Part shown: one piece after another, positions 53,154-62,502 of the stretch
Position numbering within the stretch: position 1 is the stretch's first letter
How the letters are laid out: each line of letters opens with the position of its first letter
Assembly (NCBI RefSeq): GCF_016863095.1
Contig: NZ_BOOF01000054.1
Coordinates: 1 to 64,000 of the forward strand
DNA from: Microbispora siamensis
Lineage (GTDB): Bacteria; Actinomycetota; Actinomycetes; Streptosporangiales; Streptosporangiaceae
Reading direction: 5' to 3'
DNA: 64,000 bases
Made by a program: the position numbers and the translations under genes
Notes under the pieces: model-generated
What the model was told of the DNA's origin: nothing
What the model saw: the letters and a program-made list of their open reading frames with translations, nothing else
The model's database searches: none

Positions 53154-55277
53154 TCATCGTGCGACCTCGAGGTTGTACGTTGCCTGGTAGAGCCGCGTTG
53201 CCGCGGCCTCGTCCGGGATGCCAGCGCTGTCGAGCGCGTCGACGTACCGGAGGGTCTCCTCGTCGAAGAGCAGTCCGACGCGAGCGCGCAGGTCGCTGCG
53301 GGCCTTGGCGCTGATGTTGCGCAGCGACTCGGCGCCGAGCAGGCCGCGCAGCAGCCGCTGGGGCAGCGCGCCGGCGCCCGCGCCCGCCGGCGCGTCCGTG
53401 GCGCCGTAGCCGAGCAGGCCGATCATGAAGATCAGCGAGAGCGACTCCACGTCGAAGGAGATCAGCTTGGCCACCGAGCGCTTGGTCACGCCCTCGGTGC
53501 GGATCAGTTCGGTGACGTGGTCCTGCCAGGCGGTGATGGTCCTGGTGGTCCTGCGGACGATCTCCTCCGAGGGGCGGCCGAGCCCGGGTGTCGCGGCCAG
53601 GCGGTCGCCCGCGCCCGCCCGCTGCCGCCAGCGCGCCACGGCCTCCTCGGCGGCCTGCTGGACGGCCGAGTTGACCAGCGCTTCGAGGCCCGCCCGCAGG
53701 GCGGCCTTCAGCCCGCGCACCCGCTCGGGGCCCTGCTGGTGGCCCTTGGCGCCGCGGCGCAACTGGAGCGTGCGCATGAGGTCGCCGGAGCCGGCGAAGT
53801 CCTGCCATCGCGCGAGCACCTCTCCGCGCAGCAGCGAGCCGTCCCTGGTCGCCTCGTCGATCCGCGCCAGGGCGCCCATGTACGCCGCGTCGACGTCGGA
53901 GCGCAGATCGGCGCGCAGGGCGACCTGGGTTTCGAGGTGCCGGGCGAGCGCGGGCAGGCGGGTGCGGAAGCTGTTCAGCACGCCGTTCAGCGTGGCCTTG
54001 ACCGCCGCCTCCCGCCGCTCGTCGTCGACAGACAACGCGGACAGCCACATGCGGAGATCCGCGATCTCGATCTCGGGCAGCCGCCCGTCCTGTACGGACG
54101 TCTCGTTGATGACGAAGCGCTCGACCTCGCCCAGGCCGTACTCGTTCAGCATCCGGCCGAAGTGCTTGACGACGACCTCGCGGGACTTCGGCGGCACGCG
54201 GGACAGCACGATGACCAGGCGCGCCCCGCGCTCCTTGGCCCGGCGCAGCAGGCCCCAGGACGGCGCGTCGGCGTACCGGGACGCCGTGGTGACGAACACC
54301 CACAGGTCGGCGGCGTCCAGCATTCGGTGCGCGATCTCGTGGTGCTCCTCCACGACCGAGTCGATGTCGGGCGTGTCGAGCAGCGCGAGCCCCCTGGGCA
54401 GGGACGGGCTCGACGTCAGCACCACACTGCCGGGCGGGGCGTCCCGCCTGGGTTCTTCGAGCCTTTCCAGGCCGCCCAGGAGATCGCCCCGCGCGTACCA
54501 CTCGTGGTCGCCGGGGTGGCACACGATCACGGGCGTCGCCGTGGTCGGGCGGCGCACCCCCGTGGCCGAGACCTTCCCCCCGGCGAGGGAGTTGACGATG
54601 GTGGACTTGCCCGCCCCCGTCGAACCGGCCACGGCGATCAGCGCGGGCGCGGTGCTCATGTGGACGCGCGGGATGACGTAGTCGTCGAGCTGCGCCAGGA
54701 CCGCCGCCTGCGCCTTGCGCGCCTCCTCGGCACCCGGCACGTCGAGGCCGAAGTGCAGGCCCTTCACCGCCGTACGGAGCTGGTTGAGCGCCTCGGTCAG
54801 CGCCGCCGAGACCGGCTCCGGCATCGGGAACGAACGGACCCCGTCGTCGTCGGCGTCCTCCGCGTTCCCGGCGTCCTCGACGTTCTCGGCCTCGTCGGCG
54901 TTCTCGTCGTCCTCCGCGTGCTCCGCATGCTCCGCGTCTTCGGCGCCCTCCGAGTCGTCCTCACGGTGCTCCGAGACCTCAAGGTCCTCGGCATTATCCG
55001 CGTCTGCCGCGTCTTCGGCGTCCTGTTCGCCGTCCTCGATCGCATCCTCCGCCGCGTCGGCGACGGACCCGTCGGACGGGGCGGACGGCCGCCCGCGCGA
55101 GCCCGAGGGATCCGAAGCGGGCTCCGGTGGGGGCTCGTCGTCGCGGATCGGGCGGAACGCGATGGTCTGCTCACCCGGCGACTCCGGGTGCTCCCCGATG
55201 TCCGGCTCCTCGGTCACGGCGTCGCCGGAACCCGCACCGGTCCCGTGGTCGGGCGTGTTCCTGGCTGCCGATCTCAC
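53154..55277 (-). CDS. Dynamin-like GTPase with acidic repeat N-terminus
   Basis: The 707-residue protein begins with a long acidic Ala/Glu/Asp-rich disordered region (about 72-145, [21 protein letters not shown] and similar). A GTPase domain follows with P-loop GSTGAGKS (about 218-225) and G3 LLDTPDID. The G4 NKxD motif is not evident (VIVLSRVPP instead). The stalk-like helical half ends near a possible membrane-touching segment ([13 protein letters not shown], about 606). Its GTG start overlaps the cobA stop by 4 bp (GTGA), so the two are translationally coupled. Confidence 0.85.
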   Translation of the reverse strand: MRSAARNTPDHGTGAGSGDAVTEEPDIGEHPESPGEQTIAFRPIRDDEPPPEPASDPSGSRGRPSAPSDGSVADAAEDAIEDGEQDAEDAADADNAEDLEVSEHREDDSEGAEDAEHAEHAEDDENADEAENVEDAGNAEDADDDGVRSFPMPEPVSAALTEALNQLRTAVKGLHFGLDVPGAEEARKAQAAVLAQLDDYVIPRVHMSTAPALIAVAGSTGAGKSTIVNSLAGGKVSATGVRRPTTATPVIVCHPGDHEWYARGDLLGGLERLEEPRRDAPPGSVVLTSSPSLPRGLALLDTPDIDSVVEEHHEIAHRMLDAADLWVFVTTASRYADAPSWGLLRRAKERGARLVIVLSRVPPKSREVVVKHFGRMLNEYGLGEVERFVINETSVQDGRLPEIEIADLRMWLSALSVDDERREAAVKATLNGVLNSFRTRLPALARHLETQVALRADLRSDVDAAYMGALARIDEATRDGSLLRGEVLARWQDFAGSGDLMRTLQLRRGAKGHQQGPERVRGLKAALRAGLEALVNSAVQQAAEEAVARWRQRAGAGDRLAATPGLGRPSEEIVRRTTRTITAWQDHVTELIRTEGVTKRSVAKLISFDVESLSLIFMIGLLGYGATDAPAGAGAGALPQRLLRGLLGAESLRNISAKARSDLRARVGLLFDEETLRYVDALDSAGIPDEAAATRLYQATYNLEVAR

Positions 55278-56506
55278 GGGACCCGCTCCGCTCGCACCAT
55301 TTCGATCTCCTGGCCGACCTTGACGACCTCGCCGACGATCACGATCGCCGGAGGCCGCACTCCGGCCGCGGTCACCCGTTCCGCCACGGTCGACAACGTG
55401 GCGGCAACGGCTCGCTGGGTCGGAAGAGTACCGTCCTGTACCACCATCACGGGAGTTTCCGGTGAACGTCCGTCTCGCACCAGCGTTTCGGCGATCTCCT
55501 TGATCCGTTCGACCGCCATGAGAAGTATCAGGGTTCCGGCCGATCTCGCCAATCCGGGCCAGTCGACGGTGGACCTGGGGTCACCGGGCGCGACGTGCAC
55601 GGAGATGACGTGGAACTCCTGGCTCACCCCGCGATGGGTGACCGGGACCCCGGCGGCCCCGGGGACCGCGACCGCGCTGGTGATGCCGGGCACCACGGTC
55701 ACCGGGATGCCCGCCCGGGCACAGGCGAGCATCTCCTCGCCGCCGCGGCCGAAGACGAACGGGTCGCCGCCCTTCAGCCGTACGACGAACCTGCCCTTGC
55801 GGGCGTGCTCGATGAGCAGTTCGTTGATCTTCTCCTGGGGCAGCGACCGGCCGTACGGCACCTTCGCCGCGTCGATCAGCTCGACGTCGGGCGACAGCTC
55901 GTCCAGGAGCGCGCGCGGGGCGAGCCGGTCGGCCACGACCACGTCGGCCTGGGCCAGGAGCTGGCGTCCCCGCACGGTGATCAGGCCGGGGTCGCCGGGA
56001 CCGCCGCCCACCAGCGCGACGCCGACCGGCTTGGTGCGGTGCCGCCGGGCGTCCACGGTTCCGTCGCGCAGCGCGCCCACGATCGCGTCGCGGATGCCGG
56101 CCGCGCGGCGGGGGTCTCCACCGGCGGTGACCGCCACGCCGATCTCCTCCACCCGCCCGCTGGCGGGGGTCCAGGCCGCGGAGGCGTCCTTGTCGTCGGC
56201 CCGCACGCACCAGATGCGCTTGGCCTCGGCCTCGGCGGCGACCGCGGTGTTGACGTCGCGGTGGTCGGTGCAGGCGTGCACCAGCCAGGCGCCGTCGCAG
56301 TCGCCGACCTGGTAGGGCCGCCGCTCCCAGGTCACCCGGCCCGTGGCGATGAGGTCGTCCAGCGCCGGGGTGACACTGGGCGAGACCAGGGTGACGGAGG
56401 CTCCGGCGTCGAGCAGTGCGGGGACCCGTCGCTGAGCGACGCGTCCGCCGCCGACCACGAGCACACGCCGCCCGTCGAGGCGGAGGCCGAGCAGGTAGGG
56501 CGCCAT
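55274..56506 (-). CDS. cobA: Uroporphyrinogen-III C-methyltransferase with SirC-like N-terminus
   Basis: The 410-residue protein is fused: an N-terminal NAD-binding precorrin-2 dehydrogenase-like domain (1-150, [21 protein letters not shown]) and a SUMT domain (about 160-400). The SUMT motifs are [46 protein letters not shown] and GTLILLMAV. It methylates uroporphyrinogen III to precorrin-2 and may oxidise it to sirohydrochlorin, feeding siroheme or cobalamin. It is coupled to the GTPase gene downstream; cobT lies 128 bp upstream. Confidence 0.93.
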   Translation of the reverse strand: MAPYLLGLRLDGRRVLVVGGGRVAQRRVPALLDAGASVTLVSPSVTPALDDLIATGRVTWERRPYQVGDCDGAWLVHACTDHRDVNTAVAAEAEAKRIWCVRADDKDASAAWTPASGRVEEIGVAVTAGGDPRRAAGIRDAIVGALRDGTVDARRHRTKPVGVALVGGGPGDPGLITVRGRQLLAQADVVVADRLAPRALLDELSPDVELIDAAKVPYGRSLPQEKINELLIEHARKGRFVVRLKGGDPFVFGRGGEEMLACARAGIPVTVVPGITSAVAVPGAAGVPVTHRGVSQEFHVISVHVAPGDPRSTVDWPGLARSAGTLILLMAVERIKEIAETLVRDGRSPETPVMVVQDGTLPTQRAVAATLSTVAERVTAAGVRPPAIVIVGEVVKVGQEIEMVRAERVP

Positions 56507-56634
56507 GACCCCTGTCTCCCTATTGCGTCAAGCGTGCATTGTTAGGAGGCAAACCTACCCGCTGGGCTCGGGCGACATTCACAGGATGAGACTTGTGAGT
56601 CCACGGGGCGGTCGCCCGCGGGCCCGCGCGGAGC

Positions 56635-57720
56635 TCACTCGCCCTTGTCCGCCACACCCGCGGAGTCGAAGGTGGCGACCTCGTGCATGACCCGCGCCGC
56701 CGCGCTGACCAGAGGGTGGGCGAGCAGCCCGCCGGTTCCCTCCCCGAGGCGCAGCCGCAGGTCGACGAGCGGGTCGAGGCCCAGGTGGGCCAGCGCCGCC
56801 GCGTGGCCGGGCTCGGCCGAGCGGTGCCCGGCCAGGCAGTAGCCGATCGCGTCGGGTGCGAGCGCGCCGGCCACCAGGGCCGCCGCTCCGGCGATCACCC
56901 CGTCGAGGATGACGGGCACCCGGGCCGCGGCGGCGCCGAGCACGAAACCGGCGATCGCCGCGTGCTCCAGGCCGCCGACCGCCGCGAGCACGCGCAGCGC
57001 CTCGTCGGGCCCGCCGGGTACGGCTCCCGCCTCGGTGATCCCGTTGGCCCGCAGGCCCTGCCGTACGATCTCGATCTTGTGCTCGTAGGTGGCGTCGTCG
57101 ACGCCGGTCCCCCGCCCGGTGACCCCGGCGGCGGGCCTTCCGGTGAAGGCGCAGATCAGGGCGGCCGACGCGGTGGTGTTCGCGATGCCCATGTCGCCGG
57201 TGACCAGGCAGCGCCCGCCCGCGTCCACCAGGTCGCGGGCGACCTCGATCCCTGCCGTCAGGGCGGCGATGACCTGCTCCCGCGTCATCGCGGGCCCCTG
57301 CGACAGGTCGGCCGTGCCGTACGCGACCTTGCGGTCGAGCAGCCGGGGCGCGGGCGGCAGGTCGGCCGCGACACCCACGTCCACCACGGTCACCGACGCG
57401 CCCACCTCGGCGGCGAAGGCGTTGGCGACCGCTCCTCCCGCTGTGAAGTTGGCCACCATCTGCGCGGTGACCTCCTGCGGCCAGGGGCTCACTCCCTGCG
57501 CGTGCACGCCGTGGTCGGCGGCGAAGATCGCCAGGGCGGCCGGGACCGGAAGCGGCGGCGGGCAGGTCCCGGCGATGCCGGCGAGCCGCACCGCGACGTC
57601 CTCGAGCACCCCGAGCGAGCCGCTCGGCTTGGTGAGCCTGTCCTGGTGGGCCCTGGCCTCCGCCATGGGACCGGGCTCGACCGGGCGGATGGCGCCGATC
57701 GTCTCGCCGAGGGACGTCAT
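56635..57720 (-). CDS. cobT: Nicotinate-nucleotide-dimethylbenzimidazole phosphoribosyltransferase
   Basis: The 361-residue enzyme activates the lower ligand of cobalamin from nicotinate mononucleotide and dimethylbenzimidazole. Conserved segments are LTKPSGSLGVLEDVAV, ADHGVHAQGVSPWPQEVTAQMV, VTGDMGIANTTASAAL and the catalytic RLGEGTGG near the C-terminus. GAAGGAGAG precedes the ATG. It lies between cobA and the CbiX gene, 22 bp after the latter. Confidence 0.94.
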   Translation of the reverse strand: MTSLGETIGAIRPVEPGPMAEARAHQDRLTKPSGSLGVLEDVAVRLAGIAGTCPPPLPVPAALAIFAADHGVHAQGVSPWPQEVTAQMVANFTAGGAVANAFAAEVGASVTVVDVGVAADLPPAPRLLDRKVAYGTADLSQGPAMTREQVIAALTAGIEVARDLVDAGGRCLVTGDMGIANTTASAALICAFTGRPAAGVTGRGTGVDDATYEHKIEIVRQGLRANGITEAGAVPGGPDEALRVLAAVGGLEHAAIAGFVLGAAAARVPVILDGVIAGAAALVAGALAPDAIGYCLAGHRSAEPGHAAALAHLGLDPLVDLRLRLGEGTGGLLAHPLVSAAARVMHEVATFDSAGVADKGE

Positions 57721-57742
57721 GCTCTCTCCTTCTGCGCGGCGT

Positions 57743-58936
57743 CTACACCGCGCTGGCGACTCCGGGCTGGGCGAGCGGCCCGTCCGGCGCATCGCCGCGG
57801 GGCTCCTCCCCCGCCTCGCCGCGGCCGGTCACGCCGATCATGCTATCGGCCTCGATCTCGCCGTCCGTCTCCGGTTCCGGCGTCTCGGCGTCGAGCGTCT
57901 CCACGTCGAAGGCGTCCAGGTCGAGCGGTTCCAGCTCCAGGGGCACGGAGTCCAGCGGTTCAGAGTCCAGCGGCCCGGAGCTCGGCGGCTCGGCGCCGGC
58001 GTCCCTGGTCGTGTTCAGGCGCGGGGCGATGGCGGTCACGAGCCCGGCCCCGGTCTCGGCGTCCGGCGTACGTCCGGCGGGGAACGGCCGGGTCACCGGC
58101 AGCAGCGTGGACGGGCGGCGCGCCGCCGCCGAGGACTGACCACCCCCGGCGAGCGCCTCCTCGTACCTGTCGATCACCACGTCGGCGAGGCCCTCGCAGT
58201 CGCCGATCACCTCGGCGCAGCGGATGTCGAGGCCCTCGTGGTTGGCGCCGTACGCCAGCGCCTGCGCCCAGATGCGTTCGAGGACTCCGCCGGCGAACAG
58301 GACGTACGGCAGGACGATGACGCGCTTGGCGCCGAGCCTGCGGCATCGCTCCAGGCCGCCCGGCACGCCGGGGCGAGTGTGCGACACGTAGGCGGTCTCC
58401 ACGGTCAGCAGGTCGGCGGCGTGGGTCTCCCAGAACAGCCGCGAGACCCGGTGGACCTCGGCGTTGACGGCGGGGTCGGTGGAGCCGTGCCCGACCAGGA
58501 CGACCGCGGTCTCGCCGGGACCGATCTCGGCGGGCGGCTCGTCGGTCACGAACCGCGGCATCTCCGCACGGGCGTCGGCGAGCCGCTCCGCGAGCAGCTT
58601 GAGCACGCGCGGGTCGGGCCCGAGGGGGCGGCCGAGGTCGTATTCGAGCGTGGGGTGCCGCTCCTGCTCCAGGGCCATGGTGCCGGGGATGTCCCCGAGC
58701 GCGCGCCGGTCGCCGGTCAGGCTGAGCGGCACCGCGATCAGATGGTGGTGCCCCCGGGCCACGAGAGAGGCGATGGAGTCGCCGAGCGGGGGGCGGGCGT
58801 TCGTGATGAAGCCGCCGCTCACCTCGGCGGGAAGCCCGTCGAGGCGGCAGCGAAGGCGGTGAACGAACCTGCCGAACTCGGCGACGCCGGTCTCATCGTG
58901 GCTGCCGTGGCCGATGAGCAGCAGCGGCGGTTTCAT
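57743..58936 (-). CDS. Sirohydrochlorin chelatase (CbiX type) with acidic C-terminal tail
   Basis: The 397-residue protein has two CbiX/SirB half-domains, each with a His motif (LIGHGSHDETG near 8-18 and VLVGHGSTDPAVN near 147-160). It inserts Co or Fe into sirohydrochlorin. The last ~110 residues are a low-complexity acidic extension (PLDSEPLDSVPLELEPLDLD, then ETLDAETPEPE) not needed for catalysis. ATG at 58936. It heads the cbiX-cobT-cobA run. The 218 bp upstream show no cobalamin riboswitch. Confidence 0.9.
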   Translation of the reverse strand: MKPPLLLIGHGSHDETGVAEFGRFVHRLRCRLDGLPAEVSGGFITNARPPLGDSIASLVARGHHHLIAVPLSLTGDRRALGDIPGTMALEQERHPTLEYDLGRPLGPDPRVLKLLAERLADARAEMPRFVTDEPPAEIGPGETAVVLVGHGSTDPAVNAEVHRVSRLFWETHAADLLTVETAYVSHTRPGVPGGLERCRRLGAKRVIVLPYVLFAGGVLERIWAQALAYGANHEGLDIRCAEVIGDCEGLADVVIDRYEEALAGGGQSSAAARRPSTLLPVTRPFPAGRTPDAETGAGLVTAIAPRLNTTRDAGAEPPSSGPLDSEPLDSVPLELEPLDLDAFDVETLDAETPEPETDGEIEADSMIGVTGRGEAGEEPRGDAPDGPLAQPGVASAV

Positions 58937-59154
58937 CTGGCTGATCTCCCCTGCAGTTGACCTGCGTGTCGTTCACAATCCCCGCTCCCGTCCGGGCCGG
59001 CGCCGCCCGTGTGCATGCCGGGGCGGGGTCTCCCGCTTCAGGGACGCGCGCTCACCGGCCGGCGGGAGGCTCACGGCTGGCGAGGATAGCCTTCCGGCCC
59101 TCAATCATGGTGGTCGCTTGACCGATGGGCACAGCGACTAGGGGGATTCTTTAC

Positions 59155-60243
59155 CTATTGCCATGAAATTTCCCCGTTGAGCATGCCGAACAGGACGGCG
59201 TCGGCCCAGCCCCCCGGGACCGGCAGCGCCTGCCGCATGATGCCCTCCTCGATGAACCCGGCCTTCCTGGCGACCGCCTGACTCGCGCGGTTGCCCGTCG
59301 CGACCAGCAGGTGGACCCGGTGGAAGCCGAGGTCGAACAGGTAGGCCGTGGCCAGTTGCGTGGCCTCCACCGCGTACCCCCTGCGGCGGGCCCACGGCGC
59401 GATCCAGTACCCCAGTTCGGCGTCCCCACGCTCGTGGTCCTCGCGCTGCACGCCGATGGCTCCGGCGAGCCGCTCCCCGTCCTTCGGCTGTATCGCGAAG
59501 TTGCCACCATAGCCGGGGCCGTTCGCGTGCGCGAGCCGGGTGCACCACTCAAGCGCGCGCTCCAGCGTGTACCCCTCGGCCCACGGCATCCAGCGGGCGA
59601 TCTCGGGATCGCCCTTGACCGCGTCGACGACGTCGAAGGCGTCCTGCCGGGCGAACGGCCGCAGCACGAGCCGCTCGCTCTCGATCCTGCGGCGCGGGAC
59701 CGACCGCTCGTCGCCGCGCAGGCGGCCGAAAACCACCAGGTCGTGCGGGCCGTCGTCCTCGAATCCCGCGCCGCGGAGCAGTCCCTCGCGGGTGAAGCCG
59801 GCCTTCTCCGCGACCCTGATCGAGGCGAGGTTGTCGGCGTTGGCCCGCAGTTCGATCCGCCTCAACGGGCCCTCCCGGAGCAGGCGGCCGACGAGCCCGC
59901 GGACCGCCTCGGTCGCGTATCCGCGGCGGCGGTAGGCGGGATGCACGCCGTATCCCACCTCCGCGGTGCCCGCGCCCCACTGGGCCTTGAAGACGCTGAT
60001 CGACCCGACCACGCCGTCCCGCGCGTGCATCGCGAGGTGGATGCCCTGGCCCGAGCGCCACAGCTCGTGCACGCCGTACGACAGCCACTGCGCGATGCCG
60101 GACGCGTGCCCGGGCGCGCCCGGCGGCAGCGCGGTGGGATGCGCGCCGTCCTCGATGATGGCCCGCACCTGGCCCGCGTCCCCGGGGCCGAACGGCCGCA
60201 GGATCAGCCGTTCGGTGTTGATCGTCAGCCGCTCGTCGAACAA
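59155..60243 (-). CDS. Tandem GNAT (RimJ/RimL-type) acetyltransferase
   Basis: The 362-residue protein has two GNAT domains in tandem: about 1-180 (TERLILRPFGPGDAGQVRAI, VHPAYRRRGYATEAV) and about 183-362 (SERLVLRPFARQDAFDVVDA, IAPWARRRGYAVEATQLATAY). Both retain an acetyl-CoA loop. Substrates may be ribosomal proteins or small amines. The start is TTG with GGAG upstream. It is divergent from the DUF2795 gene. Confidence 0.87.
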   Translation of the reverse strand: MFDERLTINTERLILRPFGPGDAGQVRAIIEDGAHPTALPPGAPGHASGIAQWLSYGVHELWRSGQGIHLAMHARDGVVGSISVFKAQWGAGTAEVGYGVHPAYRRRGYATEAVRGLVGRLLREGPLRRIELRANADNLASIRVAEKAGFTREGLLRGAGFEDDGPHDLVVFGRLRGDERSVPRRRIESERLVLRPFARQDAFDVVDAVKGDPEIARWMPWAEGYTLERALEWCTRLAHANGPGYGGNFAIQPKDGERLAGAIGVQREDHERGDAELGYWIAPWARRRGYAVEATQLATAYLFDLGFHRVHLLVATGNRASQAVARKAGFIEEGIMRQALPVPGGWADAVLFGMLNGEISWQ

Positions 60244-60319
60244 TGCGTCACTCCGTCACATAAGCGGATTTTTCGCCCGCCGCAGATTATGTGGGACACG
60301 GCCTCACCGCTCTCGATGT

Positions 60320-60343
60320 TTGGGGCAGGCGGTCCGGGTACGA
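60320..60343 (+). promoter_or_regulatory. Sigma-B/F-like promoter (GTTT-N14-GGGTAC)
   Basis: GTTT (60320-60323), 14 nt, GGGTAC (60338-60343). It lies 35 bp before the DUF2795 gene, the correct distance for a short leader. It is the same pattern as at 3344-3368. Confidence 0.65.
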
Positions 60344-60377
60344 GGCACGTCAGTGACCCTAATCGGGAGGTGAGGTC

Positions 60378-60797
60378 ATGAGTATCCAACGCGGCAGCGC
60401 CAAGCACGGCCGCCGGCTCGACGAGCAGCAGAAGCACGAGACGCAAGGCCTCGTGCAGGGCGCCGGGAGCAGCCGGGCCGAGGAGTGGCGCGAGCCCGAG
60501 CCGACGCAGCAGCCCGAGGAGGACATGTCGCCGCCGCGCCGGCAGCCGCCCGGCCGCGAACCCGGGACGCCGCTCGGCATCACCCCCGCCGACGTGGAGC
60601 GGCGCAGCCACCTCGCCACCTGGCTCAGCGACGCCGGTTTCCCCGCCGACCCGGCCAAACTGCTCGCCCACGCGGAACGCAAGAACGCCCCCGACGCCGT
60701 GATCGACGCCGTACGGCGGCTGCCCGAGATGAGGTTCCACAACATCGGGGAGGTGGCGGAGGCACTCGGGCTCGGAGTGGAACGGCAGCGCTGGTAG
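60378..60797 (+). CDS. DUF2795 domain protein
   Basis: The 139-residue protein has a disordered, charged N-terminus (1-85) and a DUF2795 helical domain (about 88-138: RRSHLATWLSDAGFPADPAKLLAHAERKNAPDAVIDAVRRLPEM, then FHNIGEVAEALGLG). The role of the domain is unknown. GGGAGGTGAGG precedes the ATG. It starts an operon with the baeRF2 gene (10 bp gap) behind a sigma-B-like promoter, suggesting a stress role. Confidence 0.88.
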   Translation: MSIQRGSAKHGRRLDEQQKHETQGLVQGAGSSRAEEWREPEPTQQPEEDMSPPRRQPPGREPGTPLGITPADVERRSHLATWLSDAGFPADPAKLLAHAERKNAPDAVIDAVRRLPEMRFHNIGEVAEALGLGVERQRW

Positions 60798-60807
60798 GAG
60801 GGGCCCG

Positions 60808-61881
60808 GTGAGACTGGACTTCATTCGCGGGCTGTACGAGCGGGGCGGCCCGTACGCCTCGGTATACGTGGACACCGACCGGTCGTCCGAGGGCGCGGCC
60901 AACGTGATCCAGCGGCGGTGGGCCCAGCTCAGGGAGCGGCTCGCCGAGGAAGGGGCGCCGGCCTCGGCCCTCGACCCGATAAACGAGCTGATGCTCGATC
61001 CCGTGTGGGCCGCGCCCGGCCGCGCCGCCTTCGCCAGGGAGGGCGAGGTCGTGCTCACCGAGCCGCTCGCCCACCGGCCGCGCCGGCAGACCGCGCGGTG
61101 GTCGCCGCTCCCCCACGTGGTGCCGCTGCTCGCGCAGCGCGGCGAGCACGTCCCGCACGTCGAGGTGCTGGCCGACCGGGCCGGAGGCGACGTCGCCGTC
61201 GTGGCCGACGGACAGCGGCGCGAGCTGACCGTGGAGGTGGCGGACCCGGACCGGCCGCTACAGAAGACCGGCCAGGGCGGCTGGTCGCAGGCCAACTTCG
61301 ACCGGGAGGTCGAGGAGGGCTGGCGCCGCAACGCCGTGGCCCTCGCCGAGGTCGTGGAGAAGGAGGCCCACGGCATCGGCGCGGAGGTCGTGGTGCTGGC
61401 CGGCGATCCCAAGGCCCGCGCGCTCGTGACCGACTACCTCGCCAAGGACGTCGTACGGCGGCTGACGGTGGCCGAGCACGGCAGCCGCGCCCCGGGCGCC
61501 GACCTGGACCACTTCCGGCAGGAGGTCGAAGGGGCCTGCCGGGCCTGGACCGATCGGCGCTGCGAGGAGCTGCTGAACACGTACGCGTCCGGCAACGCCG
61601 TGGCGGGCCTGACGGAGACGGCACGCGCGCTCCGCGACCGGCGGGTGGGCACGGTGCTGATGCACGACGACCCGTCCTCCACGGCCATGATGTGGATCGG
61701 GCCCGAGCCCACGCAGTTGTCCACCGACCCCGCGGAGCTGGCCGCCTGGGGGGTCGAGGAGCCCATGCGGGAACGCGCGGACGCCGCCCTCGCGCGGGCG
61801 GTGGCCGCGACCGACGCCGAGCTGTGGTTCGTCCCGCGCCTCGAGTCACCCGACGGCATCGGTGCGCTGCTGCGCTTCTGA
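60808..61881 (+). CDS. baeRF2-type release-factor-like protein (Rv2629 family)
   Basis: The 357-residue protein resembles the bacterial archaeo-eukaryotic release factor family 2, which shares the eRF1 middle and C-terminal folds. The Lys/Gln-rich KTGQGGWSQANFDREVEEGWRRNAVALAEVV segment (about 152-183) corresponds to the peptide-release region, and the C-terminal region (VGTVLMHDDPSSTAMMWIG) is typical. Function is unproven; ribosome rescue or hibernation in stress is proposed for related families. The start is GTG with GGAGGGG upstream. It converges on lutC. Confidence 0.85.
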   Translation: MRLDFIRGLYERGGPYASVYVDTDRSSEGAANVIQRRWAQLRERLAEEGAPASALDPINELMLDPVWAAPGRAAFAREGEVVLTEPLAHRPRRQTARWSPLPHVVPLLAQRGEHVPHVEVLADRAGGDVAVVADGQRRELTVEVADPDRPLQKTGQGGWSQANFDREVEEGWRRNAVALAEVVEKEAHGIGAEVVVLAGDPKARALVTDYLAKDVVRRLTVAEHGSRAPGADLDHFRQEVEGACRAWTDRRCEELLNTYASGNAVAGLTETARALRDRRVGTVLMHDDPSSTAMMWIGPEPTQLSTDPAELAAWGVEEPMRERADAALARAVAATDAELWFVPRLESPDGIGALLRF

Positions 61882-61890
61882 TCCGGAGGC

Positions 61891-62502
61891 TCAGGTCACG
61901 ATCAGCACTTCCAGCGTGCGGGGGCCGTGGACGCCCTCGACCCGGTTCAGCTCGATGTCGCTGGTCGCCGAGGGCCCGCTGATCCAGGTCAGGGGCCGCG
62001 CGGGGGCGAGCAGGGCGACGGCGTCCGGCACCCCCGCGACGACCTGGGCGGCCCGCACCACGCACAGGTGGTAGTCGGGCACCAGCGTGAGCGCCCGGCG
62101 GCCCTGGCCCGGCCCGGCGTCGAGCACGATCGTTCCGGTCTCGGCGATCGCGACCGCGCAGGTGGTGAGCACGCCGTCCACGGCGTCCAGGTCGGCGGCG
62201 CTCAGCGGCGGGTCGTCGGCGACCGCCTCCACGTCCGCGGCGGCGAGCCATGGCGCGGGGAACCCGGCGGGCACGACGACCCGCCGCGCCCCGCGCCCGG
62301 CGAGAGACAGTGCGACGCGCTCGGCCACGCCCGCCTCGTCCACGACGTGGACCATGGCGCGGTAGTCGCGGACCCGCTCCTCGAACAGGCGGATCTCGCC
62401 CGGCGTCTGGGAGGGCCCGCGGTAGGCGCGGGTGATCTCGACGTCGGGCACGCCCGCCAGGGCGCGGCGGACCCGGGCGAGGATCAGGTCGCGGGAGCTC
62501 AT
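61891..62502 (-). CDS. lutC: Lactate utilization protein C
   Basis: The 203-residue protein of the LutC/YkgG family is part of the L-lactate oxidising complex LutABC. It has SSRDLILARVRRALAG at the N-terminus, AIAETGTIVLDAGPGQGRRALTLVPDYHLCVV in the core and a SGPSATSDIELNRVEGVHGPRTLEVLIV end. Its ATG overlaps the lutB stop (ATGA); GGAGG within the lutB end supplies the ribosome site. Confidence 0.93.
   Translation of the reverse strand: MSSRDLILARVRRALAGVPDVEITRAYRGPSQTPGEIRLFEERVRDYRAMVHVVDEAGVAERVALSLAGRGARRVVVPAGFPAPWLAAADVEAVADDPPLSAADLDAVDGVLTTCAVAIAETGTIVLDAGPGQGRRALTLVPDYHLCVVRAAQVVAGVPDAVALLAPARPLTWISGPSATSDIELNRVEGVHGPRTLEVLIVT

Noticed and set aside
56541-56560. TTAGGAGGCAAACCTA resembling an iron box (DmdR/IdeR) upstream of cobA
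   Set aside because: It is two bases short of the 19-bp consensus, and only the outer half-sites match.
58937-59154. Possible cobalamin riboswitch before the cbiX-cobT-cobA run
   Set aside because: No B12-box (AGCCAGGAGACCTGCC-like) or conserved core was found on the minus strand; only simple GC hairpins.
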